The notes under the pieces: model-generated | Seen by the model: only the letters and a program-made list of their open reading frames with translations | Databases searched by the model: none | What the model was told of the DNA's origin: nothing | Program-made: the position numbers and the translations under genes | Assembly (NCBI GenBank): GCA_010093705.1 | Contig: MU006092.1 | Coordinates: 6,623-70,622 of the forward strand | Length of the DNA stretch: 64,000 bases | From: Patellaria atrata CBS 101060 | Lineage: Eukaryota; Ascomycota; Dothideomycetes; Patellariales; Patellariaceae | Direction: 5' to 3' | Part shown: positions 23,767 through 34,563 of the stretch, piece by piece | How positions within the stretch are numbered: position 1 is the stretch's first letter | How the letters are laid out: each line of letters opens with the position of its first letter

Positions 23767-25180
23767 TCAATCCACTTTCCAATGGCTCAGCATTCTATCG
23801 TCATCCGCCCTACCCATATATAGTTCGACGGCGTACAAAGCCATCGTGCTGGCCAGATTGATCCATCTCCACAAATTACTGCCAACATCACCACCCTGAC
23901 TGGTCCACCATTCTTGAGGGGTACCTTCGCCGCTTGTCGAGGCAAAATGCTGCATCAAAAGGCTAGTATACACGGCAATCAGGATGCTAGGACTGAACCA
24001 GCTTAGGAACCCCAAGACTTGTCCAGCCTCATCCGTATCGTCTAGGGAAGGCTCTTGTGATAGTGCTCGAGCTCCTGATTCTCGGATAGCTGGAATGATT
24101 CGAGCGCTTGCATACAAGACGAATACACGGTATGCTAGCGATACGATGACAGACGGAGTTATAGTCATGAATGCAGCCACGATAAAGTTAAACGCCGAAT
24201 GTATTGTGGATGGTAGTGTGGAAAGGGCTTGAACAAGCGTGGTGTAAGAAGCCATGATAATGGGAGGTAAAGGTGGTAGTGCTGGATCTGGAGGAGTCGG
24301 AGGAGCATCAGTCGGTGTTGATGGTTGATAATCTGTGAATATCTGGTAAATGCAAAGGGTGACGTAGGCAAACTAAGAGAAAGAGTTAGCAATATCCTTC
24401 CCATCTCAAGTGATATTGGCGTACTAAAAGAGAACTCTCCACGGGGTTGCCCCGGCCACTACCTATCCCCCAAGAGCAAAGGAATATAGCGCAAGTTATA
24501 GAAGCTCCGATCAGAATAGCATCTACATTACTGATCTCGGGAAATGTGGTAATCCTCCAGAGGAAGTACACCGAGCTCGAGATGATCGATGCCGAGACCA
24601 CCAACAGACCGATCTGTAAGTTGTTAGTATCCTCCCTGCAAAGTCTGATGATGGTACTTGCCATCCAACTATCTCCTCTTTCTCTATTAACAAGGTATCT
24701 CGTGAAATGTCCGCAAGCTTGGATGACAAGCAAGCTACAAAACCCTTCTGCGAGTTGGAAGACCGGTGTAGAATATCTGAGTAGCTTATCCCAGCTTCCA
24801 ATGGTGACAGTCTCGAGAAGACCTCCCACACCAAATAACCACTCTTGTATTGACGTATCGGCCGCTCTTTTCCCTCCAAAAGTCCTCTCCACCCACCCTG
24901 CACTGTTCTCTACATCCACGGAGAACTTATTCAGACTCCAGATCATGAGCGTCGGAATCATGATCCATTGCGTTGTGGCAGTGAGCTTGACAAGTGCATA
25001 TCGAAATCGGGACCCATCCGGTGTCGCAAGTCGTAAAAGAGAGTAATAAAAGTAGTAACTAGCTAAGGAAAGGGAGAAAGCTAAACCTGCGGTTCGTCCA
25101 CCCACATCGAAGGTGAGAGGTATGGTGAATATTATTGCGAACAAAAACACTATGGATGAGAGAACCCGAATAAACAACAT
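23767..25180 (-). CDS. ICE2: Ice2, ER polytopic membrane protein
   Basis: A 437-residue fungal ER membrane protein needed for cortical ER inheritance; in yeast it also promotes membrane biogenesis by restraining the Nem1-Spo7/Pah1 pathway. Exons are 25180-24662, 24613-24425 and 24372-23767. The protein opens with a hydrophobic helix (VLSSIVFLFAIIFTIPL) followed by FDVGGRTAGLAFSL, a strong family signature, then WIMIPTLMIWSLN, FCSLLVIQACGHFTRYL, SGRGNPVESSLL and a FAYVTLCIYQIF segment; some eight or nine membrane helices are visible. The first intron (24661-24614, 48 nt) begins GC, not GT (GCAAGT), and has a perfect TACTAAC branch site. It contains no in-frame stop, so retention would add 16 residues. 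Confidence 0.92.
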
Positions 25181-25279
25181 AGGTGTTGAAAGGTACTGAG
25201 CACGCTTCCGAGCGAGCTCTTATACTTGGCTATCGGAACCTTTGCGCGCAAAAAACGCGCATCTGGCGCGCTGAGAAGT

Positions 25280-25841
25280 TTAGGGGTTTCCACAGTAATT
25301 CACGACGGCAAGTGAGTGAAAATGGAGGATGTCGCGCTCGTTGAGGAGAATAGATAAGGTGTGGCCAGCTTTCGAATGTTCTGAGTGCCAGACGTCAACC
25401 TTAACAGACACAAGGGGACCTACAGTAGGTACTGACGACTGTACAACAATTTTTGCCAGGCTCGCTCCTCTCACCGCTCGACGGGATCTGTGGGATGGGA
25501 AGGTTCTTGGTTGCTTATCGGCACGTGCAAATTCAAGCGTGAGCAAATCGTTGATAAAAAGGTCGAACGGGATAACGAGTTATAAGATGATAGGAAGACT
25601 ACAAGTTGCCTGGCTTGCCAAATACTGTAGTAGTGAGCTTCCGAATGCCCTTGTGCCTCCAGGTACGAGGATGCTTGATTGGGTGGCTGTCGCGTGCTAC
25701 TTCCAGGATAGAACTATTGTAACCTGGTGAAGACTGAAGAGGGTGAGCCGAAACGATCAATTTTCCAGATGGGTTCCTGGTGATAAAGGCGTCTAAAGTG
25801 AGCAGGTTGGAACCTGAAGCAGGTTTTAAAGAGTTTGCCAA
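25280..25841 (-). CDS. Possible gene, exons unresolved, function unknown
   Basis: Two minus-strand open segments, at 25841-25599 (contains NLLTLDAFITRNPSGKLIVS) and 25546-25280 (contains VPTVGPLVSVKVDVWHSEHS, ending NYCGNP), look somewhat coding and lie between the Ice2 start and Myg1. I recognise neither. No ATG opens the first segment; a splice acceptor near 25890 could attach an upstream exon around 26000, and the join between the segments is unclear. A 133-codon frame runs antisense at 25329-25730. This may be a small gene divergent from Myg1, or chance. Confidence 0.25.
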
Positions 25842-26192
25842 TGGCGAGGAAGAAAGAATAAAGTAGAAGCAAGAAATGAGGAGTTTCGTCTAGACACAGA
25901 TGCAACTTGCAGCAAGATCTGGGGAGGAAATATCCCGCTAGCGCTGCCAAGACGTCGAATTATGTGAGGTGGTGGGAAAAACCTAATATCCTCATTGTTG
26001 TTCTTGTTGTTTTCAATGTTCCAAAATTTCTACCGAATTGAAAAAGACACATTTCACCATTTTTCACTTGGATCTTTCCCTTAGATATGAATGCGTTGCC
26101 CCATACTAAACTCATACGCTTTACTAACCTTCTATCGTCCTCCTTTTAAAAGCTATCCTCCCTCCCTCATCGCCGACCACCTATTCACCGCC

Positions 26193-27309
26193 ATGACAGA
26201 ATCCCCAGCTAAGAGGCAAAAGCTAGATGGGCCCCTCATCGGCACGCATAAGTAGATCCACCCCAGCTCTCCACTCTTTATAGCGGTCTGACAGCTCTTC
26301 TAGCGGCCATTTCCACGCCGACGAAGCTCTAGCCGTCTACCTCCTTCGCCTTCTCCCGAATTACGCCAACAGCCCCCTTGTGCGGACCCGAGATCCCTCT
26401 ATCCTGAATTCATGCCATACAGTTGTAGACGTCGGCGGCGAGTATGACGCTTCACGCAACCGTTTCGACCACCATCAGCGTGAGTTCACTACAACGTTTC
26501 CCGCACGGCGGACAAGACTGTCGTCCGCGGGCCTAGTATATATGCATTTTGGTAAGGACATCATCGCGCAGCAGACAGGTCTGAACAAAGAGAGTGAGGA
26601 TGTCAATGTGCTATATGAGAAGATGTACTCTGATCTCATCGAGGCGTTCGATGCGAACGATAATGGTATTGCTGCCTACGACACCTCAGCTCTTAAAGCT
26701 GCAGATATCACTAAGAAGTTCGAAGACAGAGGTTTCAGTATTGCGTCTGTTGTAAGTAGGTACAACTACATGGCGAAAGGGACTGAGCCGGACCCAGCAA
26801 AATCCAAGGAGGAGCTGCAGGCTGAGGAAGATGCACGGTTCCTAAAGGCCTCTGCATTTACGGGTGAACAATTTGCTGCAGAGCTTGCGGATAAGTATCA
26901 GTCATGGCTTCCTGCACGGGCGAAGGTTCATGAAGCATTTTCCAACCGAACCATCTACCATGCGAGCGGTAATATCATGGTGCTAAGTGAAGGACTACCC
27001 TGGGTGGATCATCTCTACGCCCTCGAAACAGCAACATCGACATCTACAGAGAACCAGGTGCTATATGTGCTGTTTCCTGAAGGACCCGAGCCAGATTCGA
27101 AGTGGCGGATCCGGTCAGTATCGGTGGAGGGCGGTGGGTTCGATAACAGGAAGGATCTTCCAGATGCTTGGAAAGGTATGCGAGATGAGAAGTTGGACGA
27201 AATAAGCGGCATCAAGGGATGTGTATTTGTACATGCCAGCGGATTCATCGGGGGGAACAAGACGTTCGACGGAGCGTTAGAGATGGCTAGAAAAGCTATA
27301 GAGTTGTGA
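26193..27309 (+). CDS. MYG1: MYG1-family 3'-5' RNA exonuclease
   Basis: A 357-residue protein of the MYG1/UPF0160 family; the mammalian member is a dual nuclear and mitochondrial 3'-5' exonuclease acting on RNA. Exon 1 (26193-26251) encodes MTESPAKRQKLDGPLIGTH. A 43-nt intron leads to exon 2 (26295-27309) and the join gives THNSSSGHFHADEALAVYLL, the family start. DHH-like metal motifs are visible: HFHADE (25-30), DVGGEYD (65-71) and FDHH (77-80), all intact. Later family blocks are GLVYMHFGK, DANDNGI, PEPDSKWRIRSV and the C-terminal VFVHASGFIGGNKT. The N-terminal Lys/Arg stretch KRQK could serve nuclear import, which is inference. Confidence 0.95.
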
Positions 27310-27690
27310 GGGAAAGCAAGTTGCAGCAAGAACAAGTATCAATAATAAACGTCACATCTTGAATCATTTGTGTTCGGGTGACTTCTAACAAGAATTCAAA
27401 ATAGCTACATTGAAATGAACAAAGGAAACAGATTCCGTCCCGTGAAAACTGATCTGCCCGTCTGCTGTAGCGAACCGGAGAGGCTCAGATTCCTCAATCA
27501 AAAGAAGCCCTTATCCGTAAGAGCACAAAATTATGTGCCCCTGCCCAATATAACGCCGTAAAATATCCCCAGGTTGTCGGCCAGCAGAAGCACACATAGC
27601 CGCATTGTGAGATGGTCAACTTCCTCGTCGCCCTTGATCATGTCAACTGTCAAAAATGTTCCCCCACCTGTTGGAATGTCGTATCATAGG
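27310..27690. other. Convergent intergenic region
   Basis: 381 bp lie between the 3' ends of the Myg1 and endosulfine genes. No gene is seen; it should contain both terminators. Confidence 0.5.
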
Positions 27691-28249
27691 CTACTTCAGA
27701 ATAGGAACGGCTTTTCCTTCTTCTACTGCCTTCTGTTCCACCTTATCTCCTTCGGCTTGCGGTGAGTCTGCCGTGTCATCCACGCTCGTCCCGCGGTGGA
27801 GAAAACTGCTTTCTTTCACGGGGCTTCCGCTTTGTCCATGGCCACTTGTATGTGGAGCGGGGAGATTGATACCTCCATTGGAGTTGTGGGGAGAAGTACT
27901 GTGTGGGATGTTCTCGGGGACTGGGTGCTCGCGGCCAATCTGGGTTACACCAATGTCTGAAGCTTTGCCGGCCTTTGAGAGAGCATAGTCTCCACTGTCG
28001 AAATACTTGCGTTCCTGAAATAGCTGTTAGATGTATATTGAAGCCGCTTTGTTTACATACCTTCAACTTGTTTTGGAGCAGGTCCTTCTTGTTGGGCAAC
28101 TTTCCATAAAGGCGGAAGAGACGCTGCTCATCCGGCGAGAGTTTCTAGCACCGAACAACTGTCAGATATATATATTCCTCGTTATATACACTGGTAAGAG
28201 GAAGAGAACTCACACTGATATCCACCTTGTTCTGTTGGTGAGGGTTCAT
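27691..28249 (-). CDS. IGO1: Endosulfine (Igo1/2), PP2A-B55 inhibitor
   Basis: A 147-residue endosulfine. Phosphorylated by the Greatwall/Rim15 kinase, it inhibits PP2A-B55 and controls mitotic entry and quiescence. Exons are 28249-28214, 28144-28061 and 28014-27691. The joins give MNPHQQNKVDIS, then KLSPDEQRLFRLYGKLPNKK and DLLQNKLK, then ERKYFDSGDYALSKAG. The Greatwall target motif FDSGDY is perfect, with the phospho-acceptor Ser at residue 47. The C-terminal half is Ser/Pro/Gly-rich and ends KAVPILK. All parts are typical of filamentous ascomycete endosulfines. Unspliced reading of the middle region gives unrelated sequence, so the small introns matter for correct annotation. Confidence 0.95.
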
Positions 28250-29304
28250 TTTGGCGTAGTCCTAGATTTGGGTAACTAGTTTGCTCGTTTCAGACCTGAA
28301 TTTGTATTTGCGGTGGGCGGGTTAGGAGTATCCGCTTTTGATAAGCTCCTGGAAGTAGATGACGAATTGCCGGAGATGTGGTAATGACGGTAACCTTTCC
28401 TCTGTTTCGAAGTAGTACCGTTGAGTTTGCGTACAGTACAGATACTGTAAGGTAGTTCTAACCCCTCGATACTGGAGATTGAGGGGCTATCCGTGCCTTA
28501 TGGTAGGTTGGTGCCCTATGACGAAGCAGAGGATTGACAAAAACGCTTCACAAACAACTTCAATCCTTCAACAATGGAAGGTCAAGCAGGCACAGTCTTC
28601 GATCTTCGGTCTTCGATGATGATATGTCGATTCCTGGAGGAGAGGTTGTAGGAAAGTTGCAGGGAGTTGAGAGGGGACGTCTCACGTCCAGACAAGGAAT
28701 GTCTACCTTATGTGTGAAGTCGTGGTCGAAATGCGGGATGTTTCAAGTCCAAGGGAATGGGAAATCTTGATACTTGTATAATAGAGTGGAAGATTTTCGT
28801 TGTGGTTTCTCTTCTTGAAGAAGAAAGAAACGTCACGCGCTCCCTTCTGATCTATTTGTCTTCCTGCTTCGTTGATCACGTCGCTCAAATAGGAAAAGGT
28901 ATACTCCGACTTAAAATCAAAGGGATACTTGAATTATTCGGAGTTTCAAGGCGTGAATCTTCCGCTCTTTATCAATTCGAAGTATTTTGTTACTGTAGAG
29001 TACAGCAGAACTACTGTAAGGTGGAACTAGTCCAACCCACTACACGCTTGTTCATCTCTACGTCTTTTTTCCAGAGCTACTCAATTGACCTAAAAGAGCT
29101 GGGTCGTTCCTATTATCAGAGACAATTTATTGGGTTCCTGCAGTAGAGTATACACCTACCGTACCATCACCTCTCAAAAGGTCAGAGTTTCTGCAGCTGA
29201 CCTCAAGGTATAGGCACAATCAGCGCCCGCAGGAAGAACTACCTACTTTCTACACGTATCCTATTGCAGTATTTCTCAAGACAGGGCATACACTCAATAC
29301 GAGC
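28250..29304. promoter_or_regulatory. Divergent region, IGO1 and SFM1; inverted CCCCT/AGGGG pair
   Basis: 1055 bp lie between two divergent genes. Around 28462-28486 there is an inverted pair CCCCTC and GAGGGG, each containing the stress-response element core (CCCCT/AGGGG), about 215 bp upstream of the endosulfine start. Two short related stretches with ACTGTAAGG occur near 28445 and 29015, and TACAGTAC words near 28435. No coding segment is supported. Confidence 0.35.
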
Positions 29305-30164
29305 ATGCAGCATCGCACCACTAAGAACCGACACTCTAGCAAGCTTTATGTCGTCGAACATCTAGATCCTGAACTAGAAGCATGGTCGGCCTTGGAATAT
29401 AAAGCAATCGCAAAAGAATGCGTAGAATCGGGCTCACGCTTCCTTCTCTCATCTGTACCCGAGAGCTTAAAAATTCCCCATGATCTCAAAAATACAAAGG
29501 GTCTCAACGTCGAGCACCGCGGTATAGAAGAACTTTACAAAGAGGGCATATGCCTGCTCGATCCCGCTGCCTCTAAAGAGCTCTCACCAGAAGATGGAGA
29601 CCTATTTCAAGCTTTCCTGTTTGGGGGGATCCTGGGTATGCAGAACTCACATCGATAACTACCGTAGCACATGGCTGATGCCATCCCACAGGTGATGATC
29701 CACCAAGAGGTATTGACCGCATTGAGGCTATTTGATCCGCCAGTTCCAGAACCCCCGGTTAATGAGATCAGATCGGACGTCGGAACTGCGAAAGAAGGGT
29801 TTCGAGGGCCGACGTCTCGGTCCCGTCCAGATGACCACAGATACGGCTGTAAGAGTTACGAGGATGATAGTGCAAGATCAAGGTATATTTCAGCCTTCAA
29901 AGCTTTTAGGCTTAGTGAACCCGCAACTGACCATTTTGCAGTACCCATTGATAAGATCCCGTACATCGATCATCCAGAACTCAAGATTAATAAGCATGAA
30001 AGCACAGAAATGCCGTTTCGTTATGTGAGAGCCGGAGATGGCCAACCAATAATGCCAGAAGTATGTTTGCTTCCTCCACTTGGATTACGCGGATCTAATG
30101 GTATCAGGGTATGCTTGATCTTATCAAGAAAGACTCAGAGAAGGGCTTCGAGGACCTTCTCTAA
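29305..30164 (+). CDS. SFM1: Sfm1-like SPOUT protein arginine methyltransferase
   Basis: A 211-residue protein matching the yeast Sfm1 family in length (213) and sequence. Sfm1 is a SPOUT-fold enzyme that monomethylates an Arg of ribosomal protein uS3. Five exons fit: 29305-29635, 29692-29709, 29772-29882, 29942-30060 and 30108-30164. Motifs include YVVEHLDPELEAWSALEYK near the N-terminus, FLFGGILGDDPPRDRTSELR across the first two splices (the SAM-binding trefoil-knot region), LGPVQMTTDTAVRV, and VPIDKIPYIDHPEL with TEMPFRYVR. Exon 2 is only 18 nt and encodes part of the GDDPPRD motif, so automated gene callers may miss it. The gene ends EKGFEDLL. Confidence 0.92.
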
Positions 30165-32562
30165 TTGTTCAGTACGCATACGCACTAATGTCTTGTCAAT
30201 ACTGTTTCTAGCTTGTTGTACGCTTACGCTCCGGCAGTCTTCTGATCTGAGAATATGAAAATAGAATCCTGTTCGGTACCAGGTCCGATGACATGCTGCC
30301 ATTGTGTACAGCAAGCGTACAGCAAGCACACAAACCGAGAATACCAACAGTGAATGGAAGTGAGATAGTCCACTCTCGTTCTCCTTTAGCATACTATACT
30401 TTTCACGTGCTATATCCCATCATGGTTCTAAACTTGGTAGCTTTGACTTATTCTGTTTGTTCGCTTGGTGTACAGTACAGCACAACAAACAGGATCTTAT
30501 GTCAAAAATAGGACTCTGCTCCATGGTGTATGCGCTCCGTTCTAATCATAATCTAGCGGTCGTACCACCTAGCTGCGAAACCCCGACGTAACCCTTCCAG
30601 GTTGATCCAACCGTAGCCACACGCATTTCCTTTACTTGCAGCGGCTGGGATTGCATCAAATTTGTCTCTCCCACTACCACGCTCGTAATGCTCTCTAATC
30701 AATCTCGTTTACCATGTCGACTGCGCAGAACCTCATTTTCGAATTCGTAAACACCAAGCTGCATCCTTCACTCACAACGCCGAATTCTTCCTCCCATTCT
30801 CTGGCAGCCCCTGTTGCATCTATATCCCCTTCCGCAAGCGTCATGGTAACTTTCTTGGGTCATATATGCGCCGTCTTCCTCATCCCTTGCGGTAAGAGTC
30901 ATAGTCTTCACCAACCGAATGCCATAGCGAAAACCGCGTGTCGAGTAGCTTTCGAGTACCAGAGTTCGCTACATGCAAATCTGGTTCAGCATTATCCCTC
31001 CAACCTCAATCAGCCATCAACTCTTCACCACCCACACAACCGCTATAGAGTTGCAAGTACGCTTACCTTCTAACTCCTTCAGATGAAACTAAACGATCTT
31101 CACTTCCTTCCGGCAATTCTCCTACACCACTCTTCTCCCTTTTTCTCCCACCCTCTTTTTTTGCGATTAAGAAATTACAGTATTGTATTATTACGATGTA
31201 AACCCTTCCTCCGTTTCTTTAAGAATCGTCCTCCGCTCGTCCCTGGTTGGAAGGCAGTACAGAGTTCGAGAAAGCCTCCTCCGGTCGCTATGAGGATGTT
31301 TTAAAGCCCGAAAACTGAGAGGGAGGGACCGATCACCAGGATGGAGATTGTTGGGACAGTGTGATGCCGAGGAGCTTCTAAGCGCGGGGAAAACTAGCGG
31401 ACAGGTTACAAGGATGACTTTGCGGAGATGGGAAGGTGATTTGGTACGGTTGTTGGACGTATGTGTGAATTGATAGCACAACGACCTTAGATATGACAAA
31501 CCAAATGACAGACTACGATGTGAGTAGCTACGATAGCTTGCCCTTTCTTTACCTTCGCTCCTCTAAAGCCTAAACTCCTAACCACAAAGTCGTTATTGAT
31601 TCGGTATTAGCTACACCTCAATCACGTACTCGTATTCTCCAAGTCTGAGTATGTTAGCTGCTTACACTATTCTAAGTCATTGTATAAACATGGCATAAAA
31701 GCTAATCTTTGAGCGTAAAAACTGCAGATACTGGTGATTGATAGCTTGATAAATCGGCTCCGTGATCACAGTGTATATTCAATAGCTTTATGATTCAACT
31801 CCTTAAACTTTAGCGGACCTTCTAGACATATCTTCGTTATTCGGTTCTCCGATTTTTCCTTGAGTGTTGCACGCTGCCATAAGCGTGCGCATCTCGAGCT
31901 GACCTTGTTGTAAGCACGATGTGAGTCAGGGGATGGGAACTATACGGACCCCCTGGATCACTGGTGGATAGGGGTTATCTACCCCAATCATGCCATGTCT
32001 GCTGTCGTTTCTGCTGCGTGGTTCTGATCATTCCAAACCCTATTGGAATGTAGAGTTATACTGACTGACTTCTCTTTGTTATGGTTCGTTTGTAGTTAGG
32101 TCAGCAGTCTACGTACGCCACCTTGTTATTTCCTGCTATCAGGCTATTTATCAAATTCTCGAAAGGTATGTCGGAAAGGCTAAGGCGCCATAATGTACTT
32201 TTTCTGTATAGAGCGCTTCGTGTAGCTCTTAACATGATACATGACCCAATCAGTTGAGGGGGCTTACATGTATCAAAACGGAGGAGGTGCACGTATAGTC
32301 AATCAGGGGACGTACGCGGACCGCTGAGCCTATCTTTTATCATAGCGCGTTTATTTTCATACGAGTAAAACGCTTACAATACTTTGATTCCGTAGCCTCA
32401 ATTTGGGGAGCATCATTATGCTCGTACAATCTGGGGTATCCATGCATAACATAGTAAAGGTAGGTTATGAATCTTTCCCGTTCACATAATACTTAAACAA
32501 TATATGTGATTAACGCTCGCTATACAAGAATGATTAGCAAATAAGCTTCATTATTTTAATCG
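30165..32562. other. Gene-poor 2.4-kb region
   Basis: A 119-codon ATG frame at 30714-31073 (MSTAQNLIFEFVNTK, Ser/His-rich) follows a reasonable start context but has no domain, signal peptide or family I recognise. A 102-codon minus frame overlaps 31191-31499. TACAGTAC and TACAGCA words cluster near 30300 and 30470. 31500-32560 is moderately A/T-rich with no coding look. I see no RNA gene. Confidence 0.4.
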
Positions 32563-34563
32563 TCACTTCCTCGTCCGCTTGGAGCTCTTCGTGCTCGTGG
32601 CACTAAGTACACTGGCACTGCGCTTGTGCCCACCTCTCGCTGTATTCACCGCAGAGTTTTCAGGAAGCGGGCCTGATGCTAGGTTTGAAGAGCTTCGCGC
32701 CCTGGCAACGTCTCCATCCATCTCATCTTTAAGAGGTTTCTCGTCCTCAGCGTCGCCATCTGCTTCATCTTCTTCTGCTTCATCTTCTTCGTCAACATCA
32801 GCTCCAGCGTCACCATCCCCATCTACATCTCCGTCGTCATCCTCATCACCATGCGCGTCGCCATCACTGTTAGCATCAGCTTCGGCGTCAGTACCCTTGG
32901 CAATGTCTTCCACTTCAGCCTTTTTCTCAGTTGACGACTTCTCGGCCTGGGTGTTGTCTGTGTTGATGCCGGCTCTAGCTCGTGCAACAGCAAGTTCGCC
33001 TTCTTCTTTCTCCCTGACCTTCCGTACGTCCAACAGTTTCGAGACTTGACCTACCAGCCTCTCTAAGCTCTCACAAACTGTTGTGGTTGGCAGTACAATA
33101 ATATCTGGAACCTTCAATTCTGCTAACGCGGTGGCTATCTTCTGAGTTTGGGCAGCACTCTTTGCTTGTCTCAGTTTCAGGACCCGATCGGTTCGGAACG
33201 TCACCCCAGATGTAAGACGGTCGTGGGTAGTAATACCAAATCGGGTTTCAGAACGCGGTGATATGGTGCGCACAGGAGTTTGCGCGGTTTGACTCGTCGC
33301 GCTGCCAGGAACGCCGCTCTTCTTCTGTGAAGTGCCACCGATTGAATCCCGATGACTACCGGCAGTGACAGGCGTTTGACCAACGGTCGCTGGAGTCGGC
33401 ATGCCAGCGTCCATTCCTGCTTGTACCGATAGCCTACTTCCACGTTTCCTACTTCTATCCGCATGAAATAGCTGAGTAAACAACTGATGTAACGCTTGGG
33501 AGGATTGAAATTGCATTGCTGTTCCGGTGCTTGAAGGGGCCTCCAGCCTCGCGCGGATCTCAGCACGTTCTGTTTCGAATTTATGGTTGTAAACAGCAAT
33601 ACGCTGCAATTCGTTGAGAAGAAATTCTTCTTCCTTAGCCTCGTCGAGTGATCGACTCATGAGATTGTTGGCAAGCTTCTTGCGACTTGCTTCTGAGACT
33701 GGGTTATACTTCGTTAGGTTTTCATAAAGCGCAAATTCAGCCGGGTTCATATTGGTAATCGGAGTCTTTATAGCCATAGCCTTGGCCTGAATGTTATAGT
33801 ATCGTGCTTTCATGTCTTCAATGGAGCGCTCTTTTCGAGGTGAGGTTGGGACCAGAGTCATATCGTCAGAGCCACTCCCGACGAGTGCGGAGGGCTTAAA
33901 GTCATACCGGTCATATATCACAGGCCAGCGTTGGTGATATTCTTTGATTGCCTGGAGCAAGTAATCCGTTTCTTCTCTGCTCCAATCGTCGCTTCGGAGA
34001 TACGTCTCGTACTCTTCGTCGGTATATTGTGGAATCTCGACTTGCACGTTGCATTTCGCCCATTCGTATCTGGGTTGCTCCTCTATCTTTGTTTCCGATA
34101 CATCTTCCATGGTGATATTTTCCGAATCCTCTAAAACTTTAGATGCCGGTATCTTCGCCCAGTGTTTCAACACGAGGCCATCAGTCCTGGCCTGGTTCGT
34201 AAACGGCGTCATTCGCCTATCGAATAACCATCAGCATGATCTGTATATTAGCTGTGAATGCTCTGGTTACCATCTATTCGAAAGCTTGTACGCGCGACTC
34301 GGTCGCCCTTTGTAGGTCTTATTGACATCAATAACGGCAACAGGGGGAGGGCGGTCGCCATGGAGCGCGAGGACTTCCCGTGCAATACCAGCTGTGAGGC
34401 ACAACTATTAATTACACATCACATGATGGGTGGGCCTGATAAACAATATCTTACCGGTGCGCTTTCCCGTTGCAGTTTTGGGCTTCTTGAGAGTGGGTGG
34501 TGGATTTGCGGGTGCCGCGCCCGACAGACCCATAATGTCCTGAACATCTTTTCTGGAAGCCAT
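32563..34563 (-). CDS. SWC4: Swc4/DMAP1, subunit of SWR1 and NuA4 complexes
   Basis: A 627-residue subunit shared by the SWR1 remodeller (H2A.Z deposition) and the NuA4 acetyltransferase. Exons are 34563-34455, 34391-34271 and 34216-32563. The start MASRKDVQDIMGLSG is the family start; an in-frame Met 19 codons upstream adds an unconserved stretch. Joins give GIAREVLALHGDRPPP and RPSRAYKLSNRWRMTPF. The SANT/Myb-like domain follows with TDEEYETYLRSDDWSREET and a YHQRWPVIYDRYDF segment. A helical DMAP1 region leads to DRVLKLRQAKSAAQTQKIA. Near the C-terminus is a long Asp/Glu/Gly/Ala-rich acidic stretch, then a basic end SSKRTRK. The acidic stretch creates a 156-codon open frame on the other strand, which is only a shadow. 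Confidence 0.95.

Noticed and set aside
25329-25730. 133-codon plus-strand frame
   Set aside because: No recognisable domain, and it overlaps a slightly better minus-strand signal; neither is firm.
32579-33049. 156-codon Ser/Ala/Pro-rich frame on the plus strand
   Set aside because: It is antisense to the Asp/Glu-rich acidic region of SWC4; GAx codons read backwards give an artificial open frame.
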